A DNA stretch of 64,000 bases. Source: Paraburkholderia phytofirmans PsJN. Its GTDB lineage: Bacteria > Pseudomonadota > Gammaproteobacteria > Burkholderiales > Burkholderiaceae. The notes under the pieces were generated by a model. It was not told the origin of the DNA. It was given only the letters and a program-made list of their open reading frames with translations, and did not search any database. Every line of letters begins with the position of its first letter. Position 1 is the first letter of the stretch. The position numbers and the translations under genes are program-made. Below are positions 8,404-16,180 of the stretch, piece after piece. The stretch is from positions 124,001 through 188,000 of the forward strand of contig NC_010676.1 of assembly GCF_000020125.1 (NCBI RefSeq), given 5' to 3'.

Positions 8404-9672
8404 ATGGATGCCAATCAACTTGCCGGATCGTCCGCGAGACCGGCACTCGCTAGCGACAGCGCGCTCGATGCGCCGCTCGTCTCAACAGGGGCGGCTGCCT
8501 CGCGCGGAGCGTCGTGGGCGGCGGTGCTATCCGTCGCGGTCGGCTCGTTTGCCTTCGTCGCCACGGAATACATGCCGGTCGGCCTGTTGCCGCAGATCGC
8601 GCACGATCTCGGCGTCACGCCCGGCACAGCAGGCCTGATGGTGACGACGCCGGGCATCATCGCCGCGATCTCGGCGCCCGCGCTGCTGCTCGCCGCCGGC
8701 CGCATCAACCGCCGTCTGATCCTGTTGCTGCTGGCCGCGTTGCTGGTCGCATCGAATGCGATCTCCGCAATCGCGCCGAGCTTTGCCGTGATGCTGGTGG
8801 GCCGCGCGTTGCTGGGCGCGAGCCTCGGCGGCTTCTGGACCGTCGCGCTCGGCGCGTCGGGGCAACTCGTGCGCGAGGACCAGGCCGCCCGCGCCGGCGC
8901 GACGATTTTCATGGGCATCACGCTGGCGACGGTGATCGGTGTGCCGCTCGGCACCTTGATCGCCGATCTGAGTTCATGGCGTGTGTCGTTCTTTGCGACT
9001 GCGGTGCTCGCGGGCGTAGCGTTGGCCGCACAGGTGGTGTTCCTGCCGTCGCTGCCGCCCAAGGCGGCGATGCGCACGGACGACTTTCGCGCCATGCTGG
9101 CACGCTCGAACGTGCGCCGCAGTCTGTGGATGGTCGGGCTGCTGTTCGGCGCGCACTTCGCGGCTTATACGTACATCGCGCCGTTCCTCGAGCGCAATGC
9201 GGCCTTCGGTCCGTCGTGGATTACGGCTGTGCTGCTCGGTTTCGGCGTGGTCGGCTTCGCGGCGAATTTCGCGATCTCGGCTTTGGTCACGCGCCATCTC
9301 AAGGTCTCGCTGCTGATGTTGGGCGCGCTCATGGCGGCCGCTTTGTTCGCCTTGCCGATGCTTCAAGTCTCGCGTGTGGGCGTGATCGCCGCGGTGATGG
9401 CGTGGGGCATCGCATACGGTGCTATCCCGCTCAGCCTGAGCATCTGGATGCAATGGACTTCGCCGGAACGCCCTGAAGCGGGTTCGTCGATGTTCGTGAG
9501 CACCGTGCAGACCTCGATCGCGCTCGGCTCGCTGGCGGGCGGCGCGGTGGTCGATCACCTCAGCATCGCCTCGACGATGCACTTCGGCGGCTTGCTCGCG
9601 GTGCTGAGCCTGCTTGTGATCATGACGTTCAGCACACGTCACGCGAGCCTCAAGGACGTACTCGACAAATAG
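8404..9672 (+). CDS. MFS transporter, DHA1 (AraJ/YdhP-like) type
   Basis: A 422-aa inner-membrane protein with 12 predicted hydrophobic segments after a ~38-residue polar N-terminus. ATEYMPVGLLPQIA at the first helix and GRALLGASLGGFWTVALG in helix 4 are signatures of the DHA1 branch (AraJ, YdhP, NepI), usually sugar or drug exporters. The start overlaps the LysR promoter region and has a GGAGA ribosome site. Substrate is not predictable; regulation by the divergent LysR protein is the likely arrangement. Confidence 0.88.
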   Translation: MDANQLAGSSARPALASDSALDAPLVSTGAAASRGASWAAVLSVAVGSFAFVATEYMPVGLLPQIAHDLGVTPGTAGLMVTTPGIIAAISAPALLLAAGRINRRLILLLLAALLVASNAISAIAPSFAVMLVGRALLGASLGGFWTVALGASGQLVREDQAARAGATIFMGITLATVIGVPLGTLIADLSSWRVSFFATAVLAGVALAAQVVFLPSLPPKAAMRTDDFRAMLARSNVRRSLWMVGLLFGAHFAAYTYIAPFLERNAAFGPSWITAVLLGFGVVGFAANFAISALVTRHLKVSLLMLGALMAAALFALPMLQVSRVGVIAAVMAWGIAYGAIPLSLSIWMQWTSPERPEAGSSMFVSTVQTSIALGSLAGGAVVDHLSIASTMHFGGLLAVLSLLVIMTFSTRHASLKDVLDK

Positions 9673-9903
9673 CCGGCGCGCTGTTGAAACACAGTTGCCG
9701 CGCCATCGAAACAATCGGTGACGGCTGTGCAGTCCAGCAGGCGCAAGGCTTTCGGCGCATTGCGGACTGCAGGCTCCCAAGTCTTCGGAGCCGTGGCCCG
9801 TTTTTCTCGACGCCCCGCGCCTATAGATTGTCATTCAACGCAGGACAGCGCACGCAGCGCTCGGCGGCAATCATTCACCGGATCACATCGAGAGACAAAC
9901 ATC

Positions 9904-11013
9904 ATGAGCAAGCTCTTTACCTCCGTCAAAGTAGGACCTTATGAATTCGCGCACCGCGTCGTGCTCGCACCGCTGACGCGCATGCGTGCCGAAGACGGTG
10001 CGCGCCCAGGCCGCCTGATGGCCGAGTATTACGCGCAACGCACTTCCGCAGGCGCCTTGCTGATCGGCGAGGCGACCATTGCCGCTGTTGAAGGCAACGG
10101 CTACCTCGGCGCCCCCGGCCTTTACGACGACAGCCAGATCGCCGGCTGGCGCGAAGTCACCGACGCCGTGCACGCGAAGGGCGGCAAGATCTTCCTGCAG
10201 CTCTACCACGCGGGGCGCCAGTCGAACGCTGAGTTGCAGCCCGAAGGACGGCGTCCGGTGGGCCCGTCGGAAGTGCTGCATGGCGGCGTGGCTTACACCA
10301 AGGCCGGCTGGATTCCGAACACGCCGAACCGCGCGCTGGAGATCGACGAGATCGCCGCGATCGTCGAGAGTTTCCGCACGGCTGCCGAACGTGGCGTGAA
10401 GGCGGGTTTCGACGGCGTCGAATTGCATGCGGCGAACGGCTATCTGTTCGACCAGTTTCTGCAGGACGGCAGCAACAAGCGTACGGATATCTACGGCGGT
10501 TCGTTCGAAAATCGCGCGCGTCTGTTGATGGAAGCGACCCGCGCGGTGATTTCGGTGTGGGGCAGCAACAAGGTTGCCGTGCGTCTCGGACCGAGCGGCT
10601 CGTGGGGCGATATGTCGGATAGCGATCCGGTCGGCCTCTTTAGTTACGTCGCGGACGAACTGGCCAAGCTCGATCTCGCGTATCTGCATCTGATCGAGCC
10701 GCGTATCGCCGGCAATGTGGAAGATGAGAGCCGCAATCCGGATCCGGTCGCCGCGCAGACGATCCGCAAGCATTACGCGGGGACGATCATCGCCGCGGGT
10801 GGTTTCAAAGGCGATTCGGCGGAAGCGATTCTCGTCGATGGCGACGCCGATCTCGTCGCATTCGGTCGCGACTTTATCGCCAACCCCGATCTGCCGGAAC
10901 GGTTGCGCCGCAATCTGCCGCTCAATGCGTACGATCGGCCGACGTTCTTCGGCGGCACGGAAGTGGGCTATACCGACTATCCGCTTTATGACGAAGAGGC
11001 TGTGAGCGCATAA
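9904..11013 (+). CDS. nemA: Old Yellow Enzyme-type alkene reductase
   Basis: A 369-aa FMN-dependent ene-reductase that reduces activated C=C bonds, nitro compounds or nitrate esters with NAD(P)H. Visible OYE features: Thr25 in LAPLTRMR (flavin tuning), QLYHAGRQS at about residue 99, the substrate-binding pair His175/Asn178 and catalytic Tyr180 in VELHAANGYLFDQFLQDGSN, and the C-terminal VAFGRDFIANPDLPERL. The start at 9904 (ATGAGCAAG) is preferred to upstream in-frame codons since MSKLF aligns with the family start. nemA is the closest named relative; exact substrate unknown. Confidence 0.88.
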   Translation: MSKLFTSVKVGPYEFAHRVVLAPLTRMRAEDGARPGRLMAEYYAQRTSAGALLIGEATIAAVEGNGYLGAPGLYDDSQIAGWREVTDAVHAKGGKIFLQLYHAGRQSNAELQPEGRRPVGPSEVLHGGVAYTKAGWIPNTPNRALEIDEIAAIVESFRTAAERGVKAGFDGVELHAANGYLFDQFLQDGSNKRTDIYGGSFENRARLLMEATRAVISVWGSNKVAVRLGPSGSWGDMSDSDPVGLFSYVADELAKLDLAYLHLIEPRIAGNVEDESRNPDPVAAQTIRKHYAGTIIAAGGFKGDSAEAILVDGDADLVAFGRDFIANPDLPERLRRNLPLNAYDRPTFFGGTEVGYTDYPLYDEEAVSA

Positions 11014-11047
11014 GCTCGCTGAAGGTACGAAGCAAGATGTGTTGTGG

Positions 11048-11092
11048 AAGCCGGCGTGTTCAGTGTGTTGCTGAATACGCCGGCTTTATCTT
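11048..11092. terminator. Bidirectional hairpin terminator between ene-reductase and LysR gene
   Basis: Inverted repeat AAGCCGGCGTGTTCAG (11048-11063) with CTGAATACGCCGGCTT (11071-11086), one mismatch, 7-base loop, followed by TATCTT. It lies between two convergent genes and can serve both. Confidence 0.7.
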
Positions 11093-11140
11093 GCGGGACG
11101 ATAAGCGTTGAAAATGCCCAGGCACCGACAAGCTTCACGT

Positions 11141-12163
11141 TCAAGCGCGGCCAGCGCCACGCGCTCCCGCTGCCGCAGCTGAAACCGGAAACAGATGCTC
11201 GCTCAGATAATCGACGAAGACCCGCGCTTTAGGCGAGATCTGACGCCCGGATGGCCACAGCGCGCGAAACACAGTCGGCGTGTCCGTGTACGTTTGCAGC
11301 ACGGCGACCAGCGAGCCGCGCGCGAGTTGCGCGCGTATCGTGAAGTCGGGCACGCAGGCGAGGCCGAGATCCTGTTCGGCAAGCATCGTCAACGGTTCGA
11401 CGGCGGTGGCGATGGCTGTGGTCGGGAGGTCGATGTTCAGCAACTCGCCGTCGCGCATCAATGGCCAGCGCCGCAGTTTGTTGGTGGTCGGAAAACGATG
11501 TTGCAGGCACGCGTGCTCGCGCAGTTGCTCGGGCTCGCTGGGCACGCCGCGCTGCGCGAAGTAGGCGGGCGATCCAACGATCACATGCCGGTACGTGCCC
11601 ATCGTGCGCGTGACGAGCGTGGAGTCGATCGCGTCGCCGGTGCGGGTCACGACATCGAAACCTTCCTCGATCACATCGACCATGCGGTCCGAGAAGTCGA
11701 TATCGAGCACGATGTCCGGGTAGGTCTTCATGAACGCGGCGATCACCGGCATCATCAGCGTGCTGACCATCGGCATGCTGACGCGCAGCAGTCCGCGCGG
11801 CGCGGCATTGGCGAGCGCCAGTTCGTTCTCGGCCGCCTCGATTTCTCCGATAATGCGCTGGCAGCGCGTCAGAAAGGTCGCACCCTCGGGCGTCAGCGCA
11901 ATGCTGCGCGTGCTGCGGTGAAACAGGCGCACGCCGAGGCGTCCTTCGAGCCGCGAGATCGCCTTGCCCACCGCCGACGACGATATGCCCAACTGGCGTC
12001 CGGCCTCAGTAAAGCTGCGAGTTTCGGCGGCGCGCACGAACACGTTGAGTGAGCCGAACCGGTCCATTGCGCCGGGCGAAGCGCCGCTCTCGCCGTTCAC
12101 GGTCTGCGCGGCTGCGCGTGCCGTAGTTGCGGCAGGACGGCCAGACTGTTCGGGCTGCGTCAT
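11141..12163 (-). CDS. LysR-family regulator, second gene after TetR
   Basis: A 340-aa LysR protein with a ~32-residue Ala/Thr-rich leader before the helix-turn-helix (LNVFVRAAETRSFTEAGRQLGIS). The start at 12163 has an AAGGAG site lying in the 13-bp gap after the TetR stop, so both regulators are probably read from one transcript. The effector half has the LLRVSMPMVS and DVVTRTGD segments of the CrgA-like group. It is convergent with the ene-reductase gene, which is a possible but unproven target. Confidence 0.88.
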   Translation of the reverse strand: MTQPEQSGRPAATTARAAAQTVNGESGASPGAMDRFGSLNVFVRAAETRSFTEAGRQLGISSSAVGKAISRLEGRLGVRLFHRSTRSIALTPEGATFLTRCQRIIGEIEAAENELALANAAPRGLLRVSMPMVSTLMMPVIAAFMKTYPDIVLDIDFSDRMVDVIEEGFDVVTRTGDAIDSTLVTRTMGTYRHVIVGSPAYFAQRGVPSEPEQLREHACLQHRFPTTNKLRRWPLMRDGELLNIDLPTTAIATAVEPLTMLAEQDLGLACVPDFTIRAQLARGSLVAVLQTYTDTPTVFRALWPSGRQISPKARVFVDYLSEHLFPVSAAAAGARGAGRA

Positions 12164-12176
12164 GGGAAGCTCCTTG

Positions 12177-12761
12177 TCAGGCCCGCTGCAAAACGCTGGA
12201 AAACAGTACTTCCTTCAGATTGACGACCGGCGCCGGATCGCGCTGCGCTTTGGCGAGCAGAAACGCGCCTTGCATCGACGACACGATGAAGGTGGCGAGT
12301 TGCTCGCAGTTCGTGTCGGCTCGCACTTCGCGCGCCGCGACGGCGGCCCGCAAACAATATAGAACGGACTTTTCGGTTTCGGCGAAGATCGCATTGATCC
12401 GCGCGCGGATCGCTTCGCTGTCGCTCGAATCGGCGGCGAAGTTGCCGAGCAGGCAGCCATTGCGCGAATCGTTCAGGCTAATGAGCCGGATATGCACGTC
12501 GATGTATTTGCCGAGACGGTACAGCGGTTTCAGTTCGTCGTTGAGCAGCGTCTCGCGCATTTCGAGCCGCGCGCGCTCGAAATACAGTTCGATCACTTCA
12601 AGCCCGAACGCTTCTTTCGACGCGAAATGGTTCGTGAACGAGCCATGCGGCACGCCCGCCGCCTTGACGATGTCCCGCACGCTCGCACCGTTGAAGCCGA
12701 ATTCGTGGATGACGCGCATGCCTTCGGCGATCAGCGTGTCTTTGTGTGAAGGTTTCGGCAT
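12177..12761 (-). CDS. TetR-family regulator
   Basis: A 194-aa TetR protein: helix-turn-helix at residues 10-50 (GFNGASVRDIVKAAGVPHGSFTNHF, KEAFG) and a C-terminal ligand domain with NGCLLGNFAAD, resembling the AcuR/NemR-like subgroup (TetR_C, with the conserved GCLLGN pattern). The start MPKPSHKDT at 12761 is chosen over an upstream in-frame codon because it aligns with the family. It precedes the LysR gene by 13 bp. The NemR-like subgroup often controls ene-reductases, so the nearby Old Yellow Enzyme is a natural candidate target; this is inference. Confidence 0.88.
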   Translation of the reverse strand: MPKPSHKDTLIAEGMRVIHEFGFNGASVRDIVKAAGVPHGSFTNHFASKEAFGLEVIELYFERARLEMRETLLNDELKPLYRLGKYIDVHIRLISLNDSRNGCLLGNFAADSSDSEAIRARINAIFAETEKSVLYCLRAAVAAREVRADTNCEQLATFIVSSMQGAFLLAKAQRDPAPVVNLKEVLFSSVLQRA

Positions 12762-12787
12762 GGTCGGAAATTCTCTGGCAATACAGA

Positions 12788-12821
12788 CGCCCCGCATTGT
12801 GTCATGCACAAGTGCGGGGCG
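12788..12821 (-). terminator. Hairpin between Gfo/Idh/MocA gene and TetR gene
   Basis: Stem CGCCCCGCA with TGCGGGGCG extended by TTGTG/CACAA after a one-base bulge, loop TCATG. It lies 19 bases past the Gfo/Idh/MocA stop on the minus strand. There is no long T tract, so termination efficiency is uncertain. Confidence 0.5.
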
Positions 12822-12839
12822 CTTGCTGGGTGGGCCGCG

Positions 12840-13961
12840 TCAGTCGAGTTCGATATGGCGGCCGCTATCCGACGATTCTACGGCGGCGTCGAGCAGCTTG
12901 TGCAGACGCACGGCGTGCTCGAACGTCGGCGCAGTGTGGCCGCCGGTGCGGACGTCGTCGGCGAAGGCTGCGTACAACTGGGCGAGTTCCAGCACCGCTG
13001 ACGGCAAGTCGGACGGGGGCAACTGGTCGTACGATGCGGGCACTGGCAGCGTCGCGAGCGGCAGGTTGTTGCCGTGCGCGCCTTCGATCACGTAGTCGTC
13101 GCCGACATTGCCGAACGCCGAGCGGTTGGTGATACGCAAATCGCCTTCCGTGCCCGTGATGTCGATCTGCACGCCCGAGCCGTTGCGCTTGCCGCCCTCG
13201 ATGTGCACCGACAGCACCGCGCCATCCTGCAAGCGGCCGGCGAGCACGAGTTGATCGGGCGTGGTGGTCGGCATGGCTTCGCCGGTCTCCGCGATCGTCA
13301 CCTGCTCAAACTGATTGACGCTCAGCGCCGCGATGGCGTGCGGCCAACCCGTCGCTTCGAACAGCATGTCGAGGAAATGGCCTGCATAGATTGCGATCAC
13401 GCTAGAGAAGTTTTCGGACGGCACGGTCCAGCGCAGCGATTGCGAACGCAGCGCCTGGAAGTAATTCATGCTCACGTGAATGCGTACCGAACGCAGCTTG
13501 CCGACGTAACCTTGCGCGAGCAGATCGCGCACGTAACGGTTATGCGGCGCGAGCCGCCGTTGCAGCCCGACCACGTGGCGCACGTTGGCCTCGCGCGCGA
13601 GATCGATCAATTCCTGCGAGGTGGCGACGCTCGGCGTCAGCGGCCATTCGCAGTACACGTCCTTGCCGGCCGCGATCGCGGCGCGCACGCCTTCGGCGTG
13701 CTGCGGCGCGGTCGTCAGCACGATGACGAGGTCGACTTCGGGATGCGTGACCAACTCATCGAGCGAATCGACGACGTATTTGAAGCCATAACGTTCGGCG
13801 ACGCCTTGCGCCGCTTCGCGCCGCTGGCTGAACACGGCGGTTAATTCGTATTGGGGCAGCAGGCTCAGCACACGTACGTGGCCGTGTTGCGCCCAGTTGC
13901 CTACACCGACGATACCGACGCGAATCGGCGTGACTTTGGATACTGCGGATTTTTCAGTCAT
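12840..13961 (-). CDS. Gfo/Idh/MocA-family protein, Gal80-like (EKP replaced by EWP)
   Basis: A 373-aa protein with an N-terminal Rossmann fold (VGIVGVGNWAQHGH, residues 15-27) and the C-terminal alpha/beta domain of the Gfo/Idh/MocA family. At the family's catalytic EKP motif this protein reads E105-W106-P107 (in KDVYCEWPLTP), which loses the catalytic Lys. The same EW(P/S) substitution is known from Gal80-like members, which bind NAD(P) but act as regulators or have altered chemistry. It follows an SDR gene by about 80 bp on the same strand. Oxidoreductase activity on a sugar should not be assumed. Confidence 0.82.
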   Translation of the reverse strand: MTEKSAVSKVTPIRVGIVGVGNWAQHGHVRVLSLLPQYELTAVFSQRREAAQGVAERYGFKYVVDSLDELVTHPEVDLVIVLTTAPQHAEGVRAAIAAGKDVYCEWPLTPSVATSQELIDLAREANVRHVVGLQRRLAPHNRYVRDLLAQGYVGKLRSVRIHVSMNYFQALRSQSLRWTVPSENFSSVIAIYAGHFLDMLFEATGWPHAIAALSVNQFEQVTIAETGEAMPTTTPDQLVLAGRLQDGAVLSVHIEGGKRNGSGVQIDITGTEGDLRITNRSAFGNVGDDYVIEGAHGNNLPLATLPVPASYDQLPPSDLPSAVLELAQLYAAFADDVRTGGHTAPTFEHAVRLHKLLDAAVESSDSGRHIELD

Positions 13962-13989
13962 GGGAACACCTGCGCGATGGCGCGCAACG

Positions 13990-14028
13990 GAGCCGGCAGA
14001 AACGCGACACGCTGTTTCCGGCCGGCTC
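13990..14028 (-). terminator. Intergenic hairpin between SDR and Gfo/Idh/MocA genes
   Basis: Near-perfect inverted repeat (GAGCCGGC plus GAAAC on one arm, GTTTC plus GCCGGCTC on the other, small asymmetric internal loop). It lies 14 bases past the SDR stop on the minus strand and 29 bases before the next start. Could be a terminator, attenuator or RNA-stabilising hairpin. Confidence 0.4.
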
Positions 14029-14041
14029 GAACAACAATGAA

Positions 14042-14788
14042 TTACGCACCGGCGAACATGTCATTGAACTGCGTGACGAACGCGGCTTCGTTCGGGCCGG
14101 GGTTGTTGCGCAAGGGACGGGCGATCTCGACGATGGCTTCGTCAGCGTCCGTGCCGAGTTCATGCATGGTTTGCTCGATGAACGGTGCAAGCGGCATGGC
14201 GCGCGGTTCGTTCCTGCTGTCGAGCAAGTCGGTCTGCACCCACGGCGGCGCGATTTCGACGACGCGCACGGAAGTGTCCTTCAGCTTGTAGCGCAGCGAT
14301 TGCGTGTACGAATGGATCGCGGCCTTGGCGGATGAATAGACGCCGGAGATGGCCATCGGCACGAAGCCGAGTACCGACGACACGTTGATGATGGTCGCGT
14401 CGCCTTGTTGTTTCAGATGCTCGACGAGCGCGCCGGTCAGGCGGATCGGGCCCATCAGGTTGGTGGTGAGCGTGGAGACGATCAGCGCGTCGTTGACCGG
14501 CTTGCTGAGGTCGTCGATCTGCATGACGCCGGCGTTGTTGATCAGCACGTTCAGCGACGGGTACTGCGCGATCAGTTGTTGCGAGACCGCGGTAATGCTT
14601 TGCGGATCCGTGATGTCCAGTTCGACCGACTGTATGCCGGGATTGGCGGCAATCGTTTCTTCGAGATTCGCCTTGCGGCGCCCGGCGATGATGACCTGAT
14701 TGCCGAGCTTGTGGAACGCTTCAGCGAGTCCGCGGCCTATGCCCGAACCGCCGCCGGTGATGAAAATAGTGTTGCCTGTGAGTTTCAT
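14042..14788 (-). CDS. Short-chain dehydrogenase/reductase, DltE-like
   Basis: A 248-aa classical SDR: cofactor motif TGGGSGIG (residues 11-18), NNAG (about 86-89), and the catalytic set Ser-Ser...Tyr-x-x-x-Lys (INVSS, then VYSSAK). The segment VVEIAPPWVQTDL instead of the usual PG motif places it in the DltE-like subgroup. It is the first gene on this strand, ahead of the Gal80-like protein. The 258 bp upstream, to the end of the GntR gene, carry no gene and probably hold its promoter. Substrate unknown. Confidence 0.88.
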   Translation of the reverse strand: MKLTGNTIFITGGGSGIGRGLAEAFHKLGNQVIIAGRRKANLEETIAANPGIQSVELDITDPQSITAVSQQLIAQYPSLNVLINNAGVMQIDDLSKPVNDALIVSTLTTNLMGPIRLTGALVEHLKQQGDATIINVSSVLGFVPMAISGVYSSAKAAIHSYTQSLRYKLKDTSVRVVEIAPPWVQTDLLDSRNEPRAMPLAPFIEQTMHELGTDADEAIVEIARPLRNNPGPNEAAFVTQFNDMFAGA

Positions 14789-15046
14789 GATGGGTTTCTC
14801 AAAGTGGATTCAAGGTCCGCGTTGTCGTCGAGGTTGGGACAGCAACATGCGATGGGAGGAATATGGACGAACGTATTAAACCCATCAAGCGGCTTGACCT
14901 GAATGCACTATTCGACTGAGGCCAACAATGCTCTTGATGAGGGCAGTGCTGCGGCCATGCTTTTCCATCCGGCTGGTATCTAAACCAGTACGATTGTATT
15001 TTTTGTCAGAAGGAAGGCGGCGGCCTGCCGTCAGCCTGGCGGCGAA

Positions 15047-15757
15047 TCAATCGCCCGCTTTGCTCAACTCGTGAGCGCGACGCAGCCGTTCGCGGCTGTT
15101 GCTCAGGTGCATGCGCATGGCGGCGCGCGCGTCGTCCGGGTCTTGGCGTTCGATCGCGCGATAGATCATCTGATGCTCGCTGAGCACATTGCGCAAATGC
15201 TCGATATGGTCGAGTTCCGCGATCTCCGCGGAGCCGAGCCGCGTGCGAGGACTGACCGCGCGGCCAAGCTGGCTGAGCACGTCGAAGAAATAGCGATTGC
15301 CGCTCGCGCGCGCGATCTGCAAATGAAACTCGATGTCGTGCGCGAGCGTGTCGGTGCTGCCGCGCTCGAGTTCGGACTCGAAACGCTCCAGCGCGCCGCG
15401 GATCTGCTTGAGGTTCTGATCGGTGCGCCGCGCCGCGGCGAGCGCGGCAGACGCGGCCTCGACGTCGATCCGGAATTCGATGATCGCCATCACGTCCAGC
15501 ATGCTGGAGAGATCGGCGGCGGGCAACTGCATGGACTTTTCAGTGGCCGGCTCCAGCACGAAGGTGCCGATGCCGTGACGCGTCTCGACCACCTTGGCCG
15601 CCTGCAGGCGCGAAATCGCCTCGCGCACCACGGAGCGGCTCACCGAGAGTTGCTTCATCATGGCGACTTCGGTGGGAATGCGGTCGCCCGGCCTCAGGGT
15701 GCCGCGGCGGATTTCATCGGAAAGGGTGGCCACCACCTTCTCAGTTAGGCTGCTCAT
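15047..15757 (-). CDS. GntR-family (FadR subfamily) regulator of the glucarate genes
   Basis: A 236-aa FadR-type GntR protein: winged helix in residues 1-72 (RPGDRIPTEVAMMKQLSVSR, SRLQAAKVVETRHGIGTFV) and an all-helical FCD domain whose metal-binding pattern is seen in HDIEFHLQIARASGN. It is divergent from the sugar-acid transporter gene at 16181 over a 423-bp gap that carries two TGTC-N4-GACA repeats. FadR-type GntR proteins commonly repress hexuronate/aldarate genes, so it probably responds to glucarate or a breakdown intermediate. Confidence 0.88.
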   Translation of the reverse strand: MSSLTEKVVATLSDEIRRGTLRPGDRIPTEVAMMKQLSVSRSVVREAISRLQAAKVVETRHGIGTFVLEPATEKSMQLPAADLSSMLDVMAIIEFRIDVEAASAALAAARRTDQNLKQIRGALERFESELERGSTDTLAHDIEFHLQIARASGNRYFFDVLSQLGRAVSPRTRLGSAEIAELDHIEHLRNVLSEHQMIYRAIERQDPDDARAAMRMHLSNSRERLRRAHELSKAGD

Positions 15758-15915
15758 TTCTGTGGCTGGTTGATTGGTCGGCTGGGAATGCGCACGCTGC
15801 GCGTGCGAACTGCGGCGTGTGACGCCTCGGTATAGCCATCATAGCGTTTGTCCGGATGAGAACGTTTTGATTCGCGCGTTCGCGATGGTTTGCGCAGGCG
15901 TGGTTCGGGCTCGGC

Positions 15916-15956
15916 TTGTTGAAGGAGAGATATGGTGATTCTATTGTCATCGGACA
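15916..15956 (+). promoter_or_regulatory. Candidate promoter with GntR operator 1 (TGTC-N4-GACA)
   Basis: TGTC (15945-15948), spacer ATCG, GACA (15953-15956) form an inverted repeat matching the general FadR/GntR pattern. It abuts a weak -35/-10 pair (TTGTTG at 15916-15921, TTCTAT at 15939-15944, 17-bp spacer) pointing at the transporter. The same repeat occurs again at 16075-16086. No experiment is implied. Confidence 0.45.
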
Positions 15957-16074
15957 TCCTAGTTCAACCGTAGTTTTGATGTTCCCAAGGCTAACCGATC
16001 CGGTTATACAAGCGATGCAGAGGAATTTTCAGGGTAAACACCGCATTGGAATCAGCCGCCAACACGCAGTAGAC

Positions 16075-16086
16075 TGTCGTCAGACA
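16075..16086. promoter_or_regulatory. Candidate GntR operator 2 (TGTC-N4-GACA)
   Basis: TGTC (16075-16078), spacer GTCA, GACA (16083-16086). Same arms and spacing as the site at 15945-15956, 130 bp away, and about 95 bp before the transporter start. Two copies in one divergent region suggest cooperative or looped binding by the adjacent GntR protein. Confidence 0.45.
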
Positions 16087-16180
16087 ACGTATCACGCGTT
16101 TTGCGCCGCGAATCGGCTAAGGCAAACGTGCCGCGTTGCGCTCGATCAGGCCGCCTGAGCGGCCGAAACTGGAGACAATC

